From Arthrobacter sp. Soil763 (GTDB taxonomy: Bacteria > Actinomycetota > Actinomycetes > Actinomycetales > Micrococcaceae), in NCBI RefSeq assembly GCF_001428365.1, contig NZ_LMSH01000002.1, positions 370,796 through 434,795 of the forward strand: a DNA stretch of 64,000 bases. Direction: 5' to 3'. Shown here piece after piece: positions 49,777 through 58,200 of the stretch; the first letter of the stretch is position 1; every line of letters begins with the position of its first letter. Under the pieces are notes generated by a model. That model saw nothing but the letters and a program-made list of their open reading frames with translations, was not told where the DNA came from and ran no database searches. A program made the translations under genes and the position numbers.

Positions 49777-50598
49777 GTGGATGTCACGACGTACATGAAA
49801 TTTGCCGGCTCCGTCGCGCGGACCGGAACGTTGCTTCAGGCGGGATTCCGGGAGCGGGAGATCCGCAACATGCTCGGCGCGGGGGAGCTCGTGCGGCTGC
49901 GGCACGGTGTGGTGGCGCTGCCGGGTGCGGCCCCGGCCCTGGTGGCCGCCGTTCTGAACAACGGGGTGCTGACCTGCCTCTCGGCGGCAAGCCACCACAG
50001 GCTCTGGAGACTCCACGAACCGGAGCGCCCGCACCTCCTGTGCCGCCACGGTGCGGCCTCGGGCGTGATCATCCACCGGGGGAGCCTGGTCCCGCCGGAA
50101 TTCCCGAAGCCCGTGGCCGGGCTGACGGATACGCTGCTGCACGCCCTCCGGTGCCGGCCGCCCGTGGAAGCCGCCGTCATGGTGGAAAGCGCGCTGCTGC
50201 AGGGGCGCACCACGCTCGACTACCTTCGGCAGCGACTTCCCGGCAACCGCAACGGCTCAGCCCGGGCGGCGCTGGACCTGGTGGACGGTTCGGCCGGCTC
50301 CGCGATCGAGGTGGTCGCCAGGATCTTGTTCCGGAGCGAGGGGATATTCACGCAGACCCAGGTGGACCTGCCCGGTATCGGGATCGTGGACTTCCTGCTG
50401 GAAGGGTTCCTCATCGTGGAGATCGACGGCGGCACGCATTTGGAGCCGGCGCAGGTGAAGAAGGACCGGCGGCGGAACAACGCCAGCACCCTGACGGGGT
50501 ACGCCGTGTTGAGGTATGGCTACCAGGACGTCGTTTTCCACCCAGAGAAAATCGTCGCGGAGGTGTGGCAGGTGCTGCGGGGCAGGGTAGTCCGCTGA
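49777..50598 (+). CDS. DUF559-type orphan protein (AbiEi-like N-terminus)
   Basis: A 273-residue protein. The N-terminus has a winged-helix-like opening (GTLLQAGFREREIRNMLGAG then ELVRLRHGVVALPG). The C-terminus has the DUF559/Vsr-like pattern: Glu in SAIEVVARILF, GIGIVDFLLEGFLIVEIDGG with the EIDG pair, then KKDRRRNNASTLTGYAVLRY. It is a remote relative of the protein at 40837-41805, without a toxin partner. The start is uncertain: GTG 49777 has GGAGG only one base away; ATG 49795 is the alternative. An inverted repeat begins 1 bp after the stop. Function unknown. Confidence 0.72.
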   Translation: MDVTTYMKFAGSVARTGTLLQAGFREREIRNMLGAGELVRLRHGVVALPGAAPALVAAVLNNGVLTCLSAASHHRLWRLHEPERPHLLCRHGAASGVIIHRGSLVPPEFPKPVAGLTDTLLHALRCRPPVEAAVMVESALLQGRTTLDYLRQRLPGNRNGSARAALDLVDGSAGSAIEVVARILFRSEGIFTQTQVDLPGIGIVDFLLEGFLIVEIDGGTHLEPAQVKKDRRRNNASTLTGYAVLRYGYQDVVFHPEKIVAEVWQVLRGRVVR

Positions 50599-50599
50599 A

Positions 50600-50683
50600 T
50601 CTCCCCACCTCTGAGCGGCAACGGACGGAATGCACCGGCGGTTTCGCGCGACACGCCGGCAGGCCGTCTCAAAGGTGGGGAGA
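50600..50683. terminator. Long imperfect inverted repeat after the DUF559-like gene
   Basis: Arms TCTCCCCACCT (50600-50610) and AGGTGGGGAGA (50673-50683) pair perfectly and the stem continues inward through TGAG/CTCA and GGC/GCC. A nested hairpin CCGGCG/CGCCGG (50635-50640 / 50654-50659) sits in the loop. It lies between convergent genes and is a plausible bidirectional terminator. Confidence 0.6.
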
Positions 50684-50730
50684 CTCCGCAGCCAGGCAAC
50701 CGCACAGCCGGGCACCCGGGGCCGGGAGGG

Positions 50731-51159
50731 TTAGTCCTCGTCGTCCTCGTTGAAGGCCCAGTCGAACATGTCGAAGACGAACTCGGAGAAGGTGCCTTCC
50801 TCGCTCTTCCACTGGCCGCGGGCGTTGTTGCGGCGGTACACGATCGGGTCCGGAACGCTGAGGTCGCTGACGCGGAAGCCCCAGGTGAACTGTTCCTCCT
50901 CGTCCTCGAGGAACATCAAGAAGCCTTCATCGTCTACTTCGAGTTCTTCGGGGTCCCAGAAGTAGTGGTACGCCTCCATCAGGTCCTCGCAGCCGCCGAG
51001 GGCCAGGTAGAACTCGCGGAGGACCAGGGGGATCTGGAACTGGTGCTCGGAAAGGGCCGCGTCGAGTTCCTCGGCGGGCAGCCCGTCCTCTTCCTGCCAT
51101 TCGTCCTCGAGATACTTCGGAACAAGCGCACGGAACTTCTCGAGGAACATGTCAGTCAT
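50731..51159 (-). CDS. Small acidic protein, possible SUKH/SMI1-like fold
   Basis: A 142-residue, strongly acidic protein (C-terminus FDMFDWAFNEDDED). The middle, IPLVLREFYLALGGCEDLME then FLMFLEDEEEQFTWGFRVSD and LSVPDPIVYR, has the rhythm of SUKH/SMI1-KNR4 proteins (P..L.EFY...G, then W.......DP.V). These often act as immunity proteins against toxins, but here no toxin is adjacent. The match is by eye and moderate. TAGGAT lies seven bases before the ATG at 51159, supporting that start and a leaderless transcript. Confidence 0.6.
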   Translation of the reverse strand: MTDMFLEKFRALVPKYLEDEWQEEDGLPAEELDAALSEHQFQIPLVLREFYLALGGCEDLMEAYHYFWDPEELEVDDEGFLMFLEDEEEQFTWGFRVSDLSVPDPIVYRRNNARGQWKSEEGTFSEFVFDMFDWAFNEDDED

Positions 51160-51173
51160 GGTTCTTATCCTAG

Positions 51174-51845
51174 CTAATCCGCGGGCCCGCTTTGGGCGCC
51201 GTCCATGCCCGGACGGTGCCGTCCGCGGACCGCCAGCGGCACGTGCCACTGCCGCCGCCAGGCCGTGACGCGGAAGGCGAAAACCACGGCCGCCACGGCA
51301 CTGGCGGTGAACGCGCTGAACGTCCCGGTGACGGACAGCGCCACGGTCAGGGCCGCCCCGGCGAAGGCCGGCAGGGCGTAGATGTCGCCGGGATCGAAAA
51401 GCTGCGGCACCTCGTTCGCGGTGATGTCGCGCAGCAGCCCGCCGCCGACCGCCGTCGTCACGCCCAGCAGCACCGCTGCGACCGGATGCATCCCGGCGGC
51501 CAGGGCCTTCAGGCTGCCCGTAATGCAGAACAGGGCCAGGCCGCCCGCGTCGAACAGGACCAGCAGCGAGGTGAAGCGCCGGACGCTGGGGAAGAGGAAA
51601 TACACCAGCACCGTGGCCAGCAGCGGCGGCGCGAGGTAGGCGGGGTTGGTGAAGGCCGCCGGCGGTCCCGCGTTGATGATGAGGTCGCGGATGACGCCGC
51701 CGCCCAGGCTGACCACCGAGGCCAGCAGCAGCGAACCGACAATGTCGAACTGTTTGCGGGCCGCGAGCAGCGAACCGGACACGGCGAAGAAGAAGACACC
51801 GGCCAGGTCCAGCCAGACCAGGACGAGGCTAAAGGAGAAAGTCAT
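51174..51845 (-). CDS. TRIC-family (UPF0126) membrane protein
   Basis: A 223-residue membrane protein with about seven helices. Two repeats carry the family glycine motif: LLLASVVSLGGGVIRDLIIN and VLLGVTTAVGGGLLRDITAN (GGGxxRD). Bacterial TRIC homologues form trimeric potassium-permeable channels; YicG of E. coli is in the family. The start at 51845 gives the usual length; the upstream in-frame extension is antisense to the chelatase gene. It is divergent from the CbiX-like gene, 61 bp between starts. Confidence 0.9.
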   Translation of the reverse strand: MTFSFSLVLVWLDLAGVFFFAVSGSLLAARKQFDIVGSLLLASVVSLGGGVIRDLIINAGPPAAFTNPAYLAPPLLATVLVYFLFPSVRRFTSLLVLFDAGGLALFCITGSLKALAAGMHPVAAVLLGVTTAVGGGLLRDITANEVPQLFDPGDIYALPAFAGAALTVALSVTGTFSAFTASAVAAVVFAFRVTAWRRQWHVPLAVRGRHRPGMDGAQSGPAD

Positions 51846-51906
51846 GGGGCGTCCCGGACGGTTGGTGAGGGGCGGATGGGGCGGCTCCAAGGTTACGCTA
51901 ACGGCT

Positions 51907-52644
51907 ATGAAGACCCCCATCCTGATCGCCTGCGCCCACGGCACCTCCAGCGCAGAGGGGGCCGCGGAAGTCAATGCCCTGCGGGCCTCGATCTCCGCGC
52001 TGCGCCCCGGGCTGGCCGTCCGGGAGGCGTACGTCGACGTCCAGGACCCCGGACTGCCCGACGTCGTCGCCGGGCTGCCGGCGGACGCGGACGCCGTCGT
52101 CGTGCCGTTGCTGCTCAGCCTTGGGTACCACGTCAAGGTGGACATTGCCCGGGCCGTTCAGGGCCGCCCCGGCACCCTGGCCGCGGCGCCGCTGGGCCCT
52201 GATCCGCGGCTCGCGGAGCTGCTGGACCAGCGCTTGCGCGAGGCCGGGGTCACGGACAACGACGCCGTGATCGTCGCCGCGGCGGGGTCCTCCGACGCCG
52301 CCGCCGCCGGGAATGTCGAGGAAGTCGCGGCCCGGCTGGGCACGCTCCGCTCCAACCGGATCGTGGCCGCCTACGGCGCTTCCGCCCGGCCCTCCGTGCC
52401 CGAAGCCGTCGCCATGCTGCGGGAAGAAGCGGCCGGGGGAGCCGGCGCCGGGCGGTCCGCGGGGGCCGTGGACCTGGGCGGCCGCGTGGTCATCGCGTCG
52501 TATTTGCTGGCCCCGGGGTTCTTCCACGACCAGCTCGCCAAGGCCGGGGCGGACCTGGTCACCGCACCGCTGCTTCCCTCCCCGGTGCTCGCCGAACTGG
52601 CGCTGGAGAGGTACGACGCGGCGGTCGCCGACAACCGTTCATGA
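51907..52644 (+). CDS. CbiX/SirB-like sirohydrochlorin chelatase
   Basis: A 245-residue two-domain class II chelatase. The first half has the catalytic opening ILIACAHGTSSAEGAAEVNA and VVVPLLLSLGYHVKVDI. The second half repeats the fold (VIVAAAGSSDAAAAGNVEEV, VVIASYLLAPGFFHDQLAKA). Histidines in AHGTS and GYHVK are the expected metal ligands. Next to sir it most likely inserts iron into sirohydrochlorin to make siroheme. TACGCT lies seven bases before the ATG (leaderless). Confidence 0.88.
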   Translation: MKTPILIACAHGTSSAEGAAEVNALRASISALRPGLAVREAYVDVQDPGLPDVVAGLPADADAVVVPLLLSLGYHVKVDIARAVQGRPGTLAAAPLGPDPRLAELLDQRLREAGVTDNDAVIVAAAGSSDAAAAGNVEEVAARLGTLRSNRIVAAYGASARPSVPEAVAMLREEAAGGAGAGRSAGAVDLGGRVVIASYLLAPGFFHDQLAKAGADLVTAPLLPSPVLAELALERYDAAVADNRS

Positions 52645-52664
52645 CGAAGTGTTGCCCAAGGTGA
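52641..52664 (+). other. Tiny two-cysteine reading frame between chelatase and sir genes
   Basis: A seven-codon frame, MTKCCPR, starts on the ATGA that overlaps the chelatase stop and ends 54 bp before sir. Two consecutive Cys codons next to a sulfite reductase gene recall cysteine-responsive leader peptides. However, sir seems to have its own downstream leaderless promoter, which argues against attenuation, so this may be chance. Confidence 0.25.
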
Positions 52665-52718
52665 CCCCGCGTTTCTGACCCTTTGTGGGGCTTTCCCGGC
52701 CGCCCCTACAGTCGATTC

Positions 52719-54455
52719 ATGACTGATACAGCTCTAGCCGGAGCGACCCCGGACCAGGCTGCCGCTTCCCGCCCCGCCCGCCCCGCCGCCAAGCCGCACG
52801 GGCAGTGGAAAGTCGACGGTACCGCCCCGCTGAACGCCAACGAAACCTGGAAACAGGAAGACAGCGGGCTGAACGTCCGCGAGCGTATCGAGTCGGTCTA
52901 CGCCAAGCACGGCTTCGACTCGATCGACGGGACCGACCTGCACGGCCGCTTCCGCTGGTGGGGCCTGTACACGCAGCGCAAGCCCGGCATCGACGGCGGC
53001 AAGACCGCCACCCTGGAACCCCACGAACTCGAAGACAAGTACTTCATGCTCCGGGTCAGGATCGACGGCGGCGCCCTCACCACCGAGCAGCTGCGCGTCA
53101 TCGGCCGGATCTCCGAGGACTTTGCCCGCGGCTCGGCGGACCTCACGGACCGGCAGAACATCCAGCTGCACTGGATCCGGGTCGAGGACGTGCCGGAGAT
53201 CTGGCGCCGCCTCGAAGCCGTCGGCCTCTCGACCACCGAGGCCTGCGGGGACGTGCCCCGCGTCATCCTGGGCTCCCCGGTGGCCGGCATCGCCAAGGAC
53301 GAGATCATCGACCCCACGCCCCTGATCCGGGAACTGTCCGAGCGCTTCATCGGCGACCCTGAGCTTGCCAACCTGCCGCGCAAATACAAGACCGCCATCA
53401 CCGGCCACCCCAGCCAGGACGTGGTGCACGAGATCAACGACTTCGCCCTGGTCGGCGTCGTCCACCCCGAGCTCGGCGCCGGCTACGACCTGTGGGTGGG
53501 CGGCGCGCTGTCCACAAACCCGATGCTGGCCAAGCGGCTGGGCGCCTTCGTCCGGCCCGAACAGGCCGCCGACGTCTGGCTGGGCGTCACCAGCATCTTC
53601 CGCGACTACGGCTACCGGCGGATGCGCACCAAGGCGCGGCTGAAATTCCTGCTGGCCGACTGGGGGCCGGTGAAGTTCCGCCAGGTCCTCGAGGACGAAT
53701 ACCTCGGCTACGCGCTCGCCGACGGCCCGGCCGCGCCCAAACCGGCCACCCCGGGCGACCACATCGGCGTGCACGAGCAGAAGGACGGCAAGTTCTTCAT
53801 CGGCGCCACACCCCTCGCGGGCCGGCTCTCCGGCAGCCAGCTGGTCAAGCTCGCGGACACCCTCGAGGCCCGGGGCTCCCGGCGGCTGCGCACCACGCCG
53901 CACCAGAAGCTCGTCGTCCTCGACGTGCCCCAGGCCGAGGTCGAGCCCCTCGTGGCCGAGCTCGACGCGCTGGGCCTCTCCGCCCGGCCCTCAGTCTTCC
54001 GCCGCGGCACCATCGCCTGCACCGGCATCGAGTTCTGCAAACTCGCGATCGTCGAAACCAAGGTCACGGCCGCCACCGTCGTCGCCGAGCTGGAACGCCG
54101 CCTCGCCGACCTCGTCGAGACCAAGCAGCTCCCGCAGGCCCTCTCCCTGCACATCAACGGCTGCCCCAATTCCTGCGCTAGGATCCAGACCGCGGACATC
54201 GGCCTCAAGGGCATGATGCTGCCCACGCCCGACGGCGGCCCCACCCCGGGGTTCCAGGTCCACCTCGGCGGCGGGCTCGCCTCCGACAGCCGCGAGGAGG
54301 CCGGCCTGGGCCGCACCGTCCGCGGCCTCAAGGTCACCGCCGGGGAACTTCCCGACTACGTCGAGCGCGTGGTCCGGAAATTCGTGGCGGACCGCGCCGA
54401 GGGCCAGAGCTTCGCCGAATGGGCCTTCGCCGCCGAGGAAGGGGACCTGCAGTGA
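52719..54455 (+). CDS. sir: Ferredoxin-dependent sulfite reductase
   Basis: A 578-residue siroheme/4Fe-4S reductase of the NirA/SirA group with two ferredoxin-like half-domains. Cofactor cysteines lie in ACTGIEFCKLAIVETK and INGCPNSCARIQ. LTDRQNIQLHWIRVEDVPEI and RRLRTTPHQKLVVLDV are the paired substrate-binding segments. Assimilatory nitrite reductase is the alternative, but the neighbours cysH, cysD and cysN settle it as sulfite reduction to sulfide. Promoter TTGTGG (52683)-18 bp-TACAGT (52707) places the transcript start at the ATG. GTG of cysH overlaps its stop. Confidence 0.92.
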   Translation: MTDTALAGATPDQAAASRPARPAAKPHGQWKVDGTAPLNANETWKQEDSGLNVRERIESVYAKHGFDSIDGTDLHGRFRWWGLYTQRKPGIDGGKTATLEPHELEDKYFMLRVRIDGGALTTEQLRVIGRISEDFARGSADLTDRQNIQLHWIRVEDVPEIWRRLEAVGLSTTEACGDVPRVILGSPVAGIAKDEIIDPTPLIRELSERFIGDPELANLPRKYKTAITGHPSQDVVHEINDFALVGVVHPELGAGYDLWVGGALSTNPMLAKRLGAFVRPEQAADVWLGVTSIFRDYGYRRMRTKARLKFLLADWGPVKFRQVLEDEYLGYALADGPAAPKPATPGDHIGVHEQKDGKFFIGATPLAGRLSGSQLVKLADTLEARGSRRLRTTPHQKLVVLDVPQAEVEPLVAELDALGLSARPSVFRRGTIACTGIEFCKLAIVETKVTAATVVAELERRLADLVETKQLPQALSLHINGCPNSCARIQTADIGLKGMMLPTPDGGPTPGFQVHLGGGLASDSREEAGLGRTVRGLKVTAGELPDYVERVVRKFVADRAEGQSFAEWAFAAEEGDLQ

Positions 54456-55216
54456 ATCCCCAACCGCTCCCCGACCTCGCAAGCTCGGCCGGGGACCCCG
54501 GCGGTCGTGGCCCCTCCCTGCGGAGCGACGAGGAGCTCAAGGCTCTCGCCGCCGCCGGCGCGGCCGAGCTCGGCTGGGACGCCCCGGCCCGAGAGGTGAT
54601 CGCCTGGGTGGCGCGGAACTTCGAACTGCCCGCCGTCGCCGTCGCCTGTTCCATGGCCGACGCCGTCCTGCCGGCGCTCGTCGCGGACCAGCTCCCCGGC
54701 GTCGACGTGCTGTTCCTGGACACCGGGTACCACTTCCCGGAAACCTACGCCACACGCGACGAGGTGGCTGCGAACCTGCGCGTGAACGTCGTCGACGTGC
54801 TGCCGGAGAGCACCGTGGAGCAGCAGGACCGGCTGCTGGGCCGGGACCTCTTTGCCCGTGACGCCGCGCGGTGCTGCGCGCTGCGCAAGGTCGCGCCGCT
54901 GCGCCGCACCCTCGCCGGCTACGAGCTCTGGTTCACCGGGGTCCGCCGCGACGAGGCCCCGACCCGCACCACCACCCCGCTGGTCACCTGGGACGAGGCC
55001 AACGGCCTGGTCAAGGTCAACCCCGTGGCCGCCTGGACCTTCGACCGGCTGGTCCGGCACTCCGAAGACAACCTCCTGCCCGTCAACCCGCTCCTTTCCC
55101 AGGGCTACCCGTCCATCGGCTGCCAGCCCTGCACGCAAAAGGTGGCGCCGGGCGATGACCCCCGCGCCGGACGCTGGGCAGGAACCGACAAGACAGAATG
55201 CGGGCTACACGTATGA
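54452..55216 (+). CDS. cysH: Adenylyl-sulfate (APS) reductase
   Basis: A 254-residue PP-loop reductase. The [10 protein letters not shown] region replaces the ATP pyrophosphatase loop. [16 protein letters not shown] and IGCQPCTQ give the CC...CxxC set that binds a 4Fe-4S cluster, typical of APS (not PAPS) reductases. TECGLHV is the C-terminal catalytic cysteine motif. This fits the absence of an APS kinase gene here. GTG overlaps the sir stop, and its own stop overlaps the cysD ATG. Confidence 0.93.
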   Translation: MNPQPLPDLASSAGDPGGRGPSLRSDEELKALAAAGAAELGWDAPAREVIAWVARNFELPAVAVACSMADAVLPALVADQLPGVDVLFLDTGYHFPETYATRDEVAANLRVNVVDVLPESTVEQQDRLLGRDLFARDAARCCALRKVAPLRRTLAGYELWFTGVRRDEAPTRTTTPLVTWDEANGLVKVNPVAAWTFDRLVRHSEDNLLPVNPLLSQGYPSIGCQPCTQKVAPGDDPRAGRWAGTDKTECGLHV

Positions 55217-56304
55217 GCAACTTCCTGACTTCCGTGGCTGGCTCCGCCTCCGCGGCAGATGCCGCCCCCGCCCCTTCGCCGCGCGGCATCCGTCCTTCGG
55301 ACGATGCGCGCGGCTCCGGAAGGCCCGATGCCACTCCCGGGGCGGCATCTGCCGCTGCGGCTCTGCGGTCGGGTCGCCTGAGCGGGGCGGCAATCGGCGT
55401 TCCAGCCCCGGCCCGCCTCTCATCCCTGGACACTTTGGAGTCCGAGGCGATTCATATCATCCGCGAGGTTGTTGCCGAGTTTGAGCGGCCGGCGCTGCTG
55501 TTTTCCGGCGGCAAGGACTCGGTGGTGATGCTTCACCTGGCCACCAAGGCGTTCTGGCCGGGGAAGGTGCCGTTCCCGGTGCTGCATGTGGATACCGGGC
55601 ACAACTTCCCGGAGGTCATCGAATTCCGGGACCGGACCGTGGAGCGGCTGGGGCTCCGGCTCGTCGTCGGCAGTGTGCAGGAGTTCATCGATTCCGGTGA
55701 GCTGGCCGAGCGCGCGGACGGTACCCGCAACCCATTGCAGACGGTTCCTTTGCTGGACGCGATCGGACGCAACAAGTTCGACGCCGTCTTCGGCGGCGGG
55801 CGCCGCGACGAGGACAAGGCCCGGGCCAAGGAACGGATCCTGAGCCTGCGCGACGAGTTCGGCCAGTGGGACCCGCGGAACCAGCGCCCCGAGCTGTGGA
55901 ACCTCTACAACGGCCGGCACACCGTCGGCCAGCACGTCCGGGCGTTCCCAATCAGCAACTGGACCGAACTGGACATCTGGCGCTACATCGAGCGCGAGAA
56001 CATCGAGCTGCCGGGCCTGTACTACGCCCACGAACGCGAGGTCTTCGCCCGCGACGGCATGTGGCGCGCCGTGGGGGAGGTCTCCCCGCCGCGCGAGGGA
56101 GAGGACGTCATCACCAAGACCGTCCGGTACCGCACCGTAGGGGACATGTCCTGCACCGGGGCCGTGGAATCGCAGGCGTTCACGGTCGCCGACGTCGTGG
56201 TTGAAGTCGCCGCCTCCACCCTGACCGAACGTGGCGCCACCCGGGCCGACGACCGCATCTCCGAGGCCGCCATGGAAGACCGCAAGAAGGACGGATACTT
56301 CTAA
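55213..56304 (+). CDS. cysD: Sulfate adenylyltransferase subunit 2
   Basis: A 363-residue PP-loop enzyme that forms APS from sulfate and ATP with CysN. The PP-loop [14 protein letters not shown] is at residues ~95-108. Further landmarks are [40 protein letters not shown] and [20 protein letters not shown]. It is about 60 residues longer at the N-terminus than the enterobacterial protein. Residues ~16-46 are encoded by the palindromic element at 55252-55355; conserved sequence begins only at [20 protein letters not shown]. The ATG overlaps the cysH stop, which supports this start and means the element is translated. Confidence 0.94.
   Translation: MSNFLTSVAGSASAADAAPAPSPRGIRPSDDARGSGRPDATPGAASAAAALRSGRLSGAAIGVPAPARLSSLDTLESEAIHIIREVVAEFERPALLFSGGKDSVVMLHLATKAFWPGKVPFPVLHVDTGHNFPEVIEFRDRTVERLGLRLVVGSVQEFIDSGELAERADGTRNPLQTVPLLDAIGRNKFDAVFGGGRRDEDKARAKERILSLRDEFGQWDPRNQRPELWNLYNGRHTVGQHVRAFPISNWTELDIWRYIERENIELPGLYYAHEREVFARDGMWRAVGEVSPPREGEDVITKTVRYRTVGDMSCTGAVESQAFTVADVVVEVAASTLTERGATRADDRISEAAMEDRKKDGYF
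55252..55355 (+). repeat. Palindromic coding element, copy B (inside cysD)
   Basis: Outer arms 55252-55268 and 55339-55355 are a perfect 17-bp inverted repeat (arm GCGGCAGATGCCGCCCC). The inner hairpin has arms 55278-55295 and 55299-55314, the loop TTC, and single-base bulges G and C in the left arm, the C being at the same place as in copy A. The 90-bp core is about 90% identical to bkdC 24882-24971. It encodes [20 protein letters not shown] then RPDATPGAA in the same frame as copy A. Confidence 0.88.
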
Positions 56305-57734
56305 TGACCACCACCGCAGCTCTCCCGGCGGGGCAGGAGACAGCCCTGCCCGCCACCCTGTTCCGGTTCGCCACCGCCGGTTCGGTCGACGACGGCAAGT
56401 CCACCCTGGTGGGCCGGCTCCTGCACGATTCCAAGGCCATCCTGGCCGACCAGCTCGAGGCCGTCGCCCGCACCTCCGCGGACCGCGGTTTCGGCGGGGC
56501 GGACGCGGCCGACGGCGCCGGCGGGGCCCAGCGGATCGACCTGGCCCTGCTGACCGACGGCCTGCGCGCCGAGCGGGAGCAGGGCATCACCATCGACGTC
56601 GCCTACCGCTACTTCGCCACAGACCGCCGCAGCTTCATCCTCGCCGACTGCCCCGGGCATGTGCAGTACACGAAGAACACGGTGACCGGCGCGTCCACCG
56701 CGGACGCCGTCGTCGTCCTGATCGACGCCCGCAAAGGGGTCCTGGAGCAGACCCGCCGGCACCTGTCCGTGCTGCAGCTGCTGCGCGTCGCGCACGTGGT
56801 CGTCGCGGTGAACAAGATCGACCTCGTGGAGTTCAGCGAGGACGTCTTCCGCGGCATTGAGGCCGACGTGCAGCAGCTGGGGCGCGACCTGGGCCTGGGG
56901 ACCGGGGACACCGCCGAGCTGCTGGTGGTGCCGGTGTCCGCGCTCGACGGCGACAACGTCGTGGAGCGCTCGGTACGTACCCCCTGGTACACCGGCCCGG
57001 CCCTGCTCGAGATCCTGGAGACACTGCCGGCAGCCGACGAACTCGAAAGCCACCTGGAAAGCTTCCGCTTCCCGGTGCAGCTGGTCCTCCGCCCGCAGGG
57101 GGCGCTGGCTCCCGATGCCGTCGCCGCCGGACTCGACCCGGAGGCCTTCCGTGACTACCGCGCCTACGCCGGCCAGATCACCGAGGGAGCCGTCCGGGTG
57201 GGGGACCGGGTCTCGGTCCTGACGCCCGGCCAGGCCCCGCGCACCACCACGGTCGCGGCCATTGACTTCGCCGGTGCCGCGCTGGAGAAGGCCGCCGCCC
57301 CGCGGTCGGTGGCGTTGCGGCTGGCGGACGAGGTCGACGTCGCTCGCGGAGATACGATCGCGGCCGCAGGCACGGTGGCCGAGCCAACCGCGGACCTGTA
57401 CGCCTCGCTGTGCTGGCTGTCCCCGAAGCCGCTGCGCGAAGGCGCCAAGGTGCTGGTCAAGCACGGCAGCCGGACCGTCCAGGCCCTGGTCAGGAACGTG
57501 ACCGGCAAACTGGACCTGGCGAGCTTCCGGCTCGCGGCCGCCTCGGCCCTGGAGCTGAACGACATCGGCGAAGCCCAGCTCCGGCTCGCGGCGCCGCTGC
57601 CGCTGGAGAACTACCGGCACCACCGCCGGACCGGGGCATTCCTGGTGATCGACCCGCAGGACGGCAATACGCTGGCCGCCGGGCTGGTCCGGGACCATCC
57701 GGGCGACCACGAGGACGAGCGCTACTCGATCTAG
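56304..57734 (+). CDS. cysN: Sulfate adenylyltransferase subunit 1 (GTPase)
   Basis: A 476-residue EF-Tu-like GTPase that drives APS formation. G1 motif ATAGSVDDGKSTLVGRLL, switch region EREQGITIDVAYRYF, G3 LADCPGHVQYTKN, G4 VVAVNKIDLVEF; then two beta-barrel domains. There is no C-terminal APS kinase (CysC) fusion, in agreement with the APS reductase route. The ATG shares one base with the cysD stop. Last gene of sir-cysH-cysD-cysN; it converges with a GYD-domain gene with a 4-bp overlap. Confidence 0.95.
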   Translation: MTTTAALPAGQETALPATLFRFATAGSVDDGKSTLVGRLLHDSKAILADQLEAVARTSADRGFGGADAADGAGGAQRIDLALLTDGLRAEREQGITIDVAYRYFATDRRSFILADCPGHVQYTKNTVTGASTADAVVVLIDARKGVLEQTRRHLSVLQLLRVAHVVVAVNKIDLVEFSEDVFRGIEADVQQLGRDLGLGTGDTAELLVVPVSALDGDNVVERSVRTPWYTGPALLEILETLPAADELESHLESFRFPVQLVLRPQGALAPDAVAAGLDPEAFRDYRAYAGQITEGAVRVGDRVSVLTPGQAPRTTTVAAIDFAGAALEKAAAPRSVALRLADEVDVARGDTIAAAGTVAEPTADLYASLCWLSPKPLREGAKVLVKHGSRTVQALVRNVTGKLDLASFRLAAASALELNDIGEAQLRLAAPLPLENYRHHRRTGAFLVIDPQDGNTLAAGLVRDHPGDHEDERYSI

Positions 57735-58057
57735 GCGCCCGGCGGCCGGTACTTGATCTCGGCGGCCTTGCGCAGCGCCTCCATGGTCTCCTCGACGCTC
57801 AGCAGGACCGTGGTCTCGAAGGAGCTGAGCGCGCCGCCTCCGCTGATGGCCAGCGCCACCGCGGCCATCGAGACATTGTCGGGCGCTTCCCACAGGTTGT
57901 AGCCGTCGTGGGAGCCGAAGGCGTACCAGAAGCCGTGCAGCTTCCCGCCCACCGATTCGATGTAGCTGCGGGCGGCTTCGCTGCGGTCTTCGGGGTGGTT
58001 CGCCAGCCTCGCCCACGTCTCGGGCGTGTAGCTGAATGTGGACAGATAAAGGGGCAT
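57731..58057 (-). CDS. GYD-domain protein
   Basis: A 108-residue ferredoxin-like-fold protein: YLSTFSYTPETWARLANHPE, then SVGGKLHGFWYAFGSHDGYN and LWEAPDNVSMAAVALAISGG. The SHDGYNLWEAPD segment corresponds to the GYD motif that names the family. Function is unknown across the family. The start at 58057 gives the usual length; the in-frame extension upstream overlaps the rtcB leader. It converges with cysN. Confidence 0.85.
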   Translation of the reverse strand: MPLYLSTFSYTPETWARLANHPEDRSEAARSYIESVGGKLHGFWYAFGSHDGYNLWEAPDNVSMAAVALAISGGGALSSFETTVLLSVEETMEALRKAAEIKYRPPGA

Positions 58058-58200
58058 GGTCCCGTCCTTCCGTGCATGGTGCCGGTCCGATAAGAATGGC
58101 AGTCGGGGCGGCGCCCAGCAATGACCGTGCCGGGCGGGCGCACCCCGCACCTTGCCGCCCGCCCCCGGCCCGACGATCATCGTCGTGGGAGGAGAGATCC

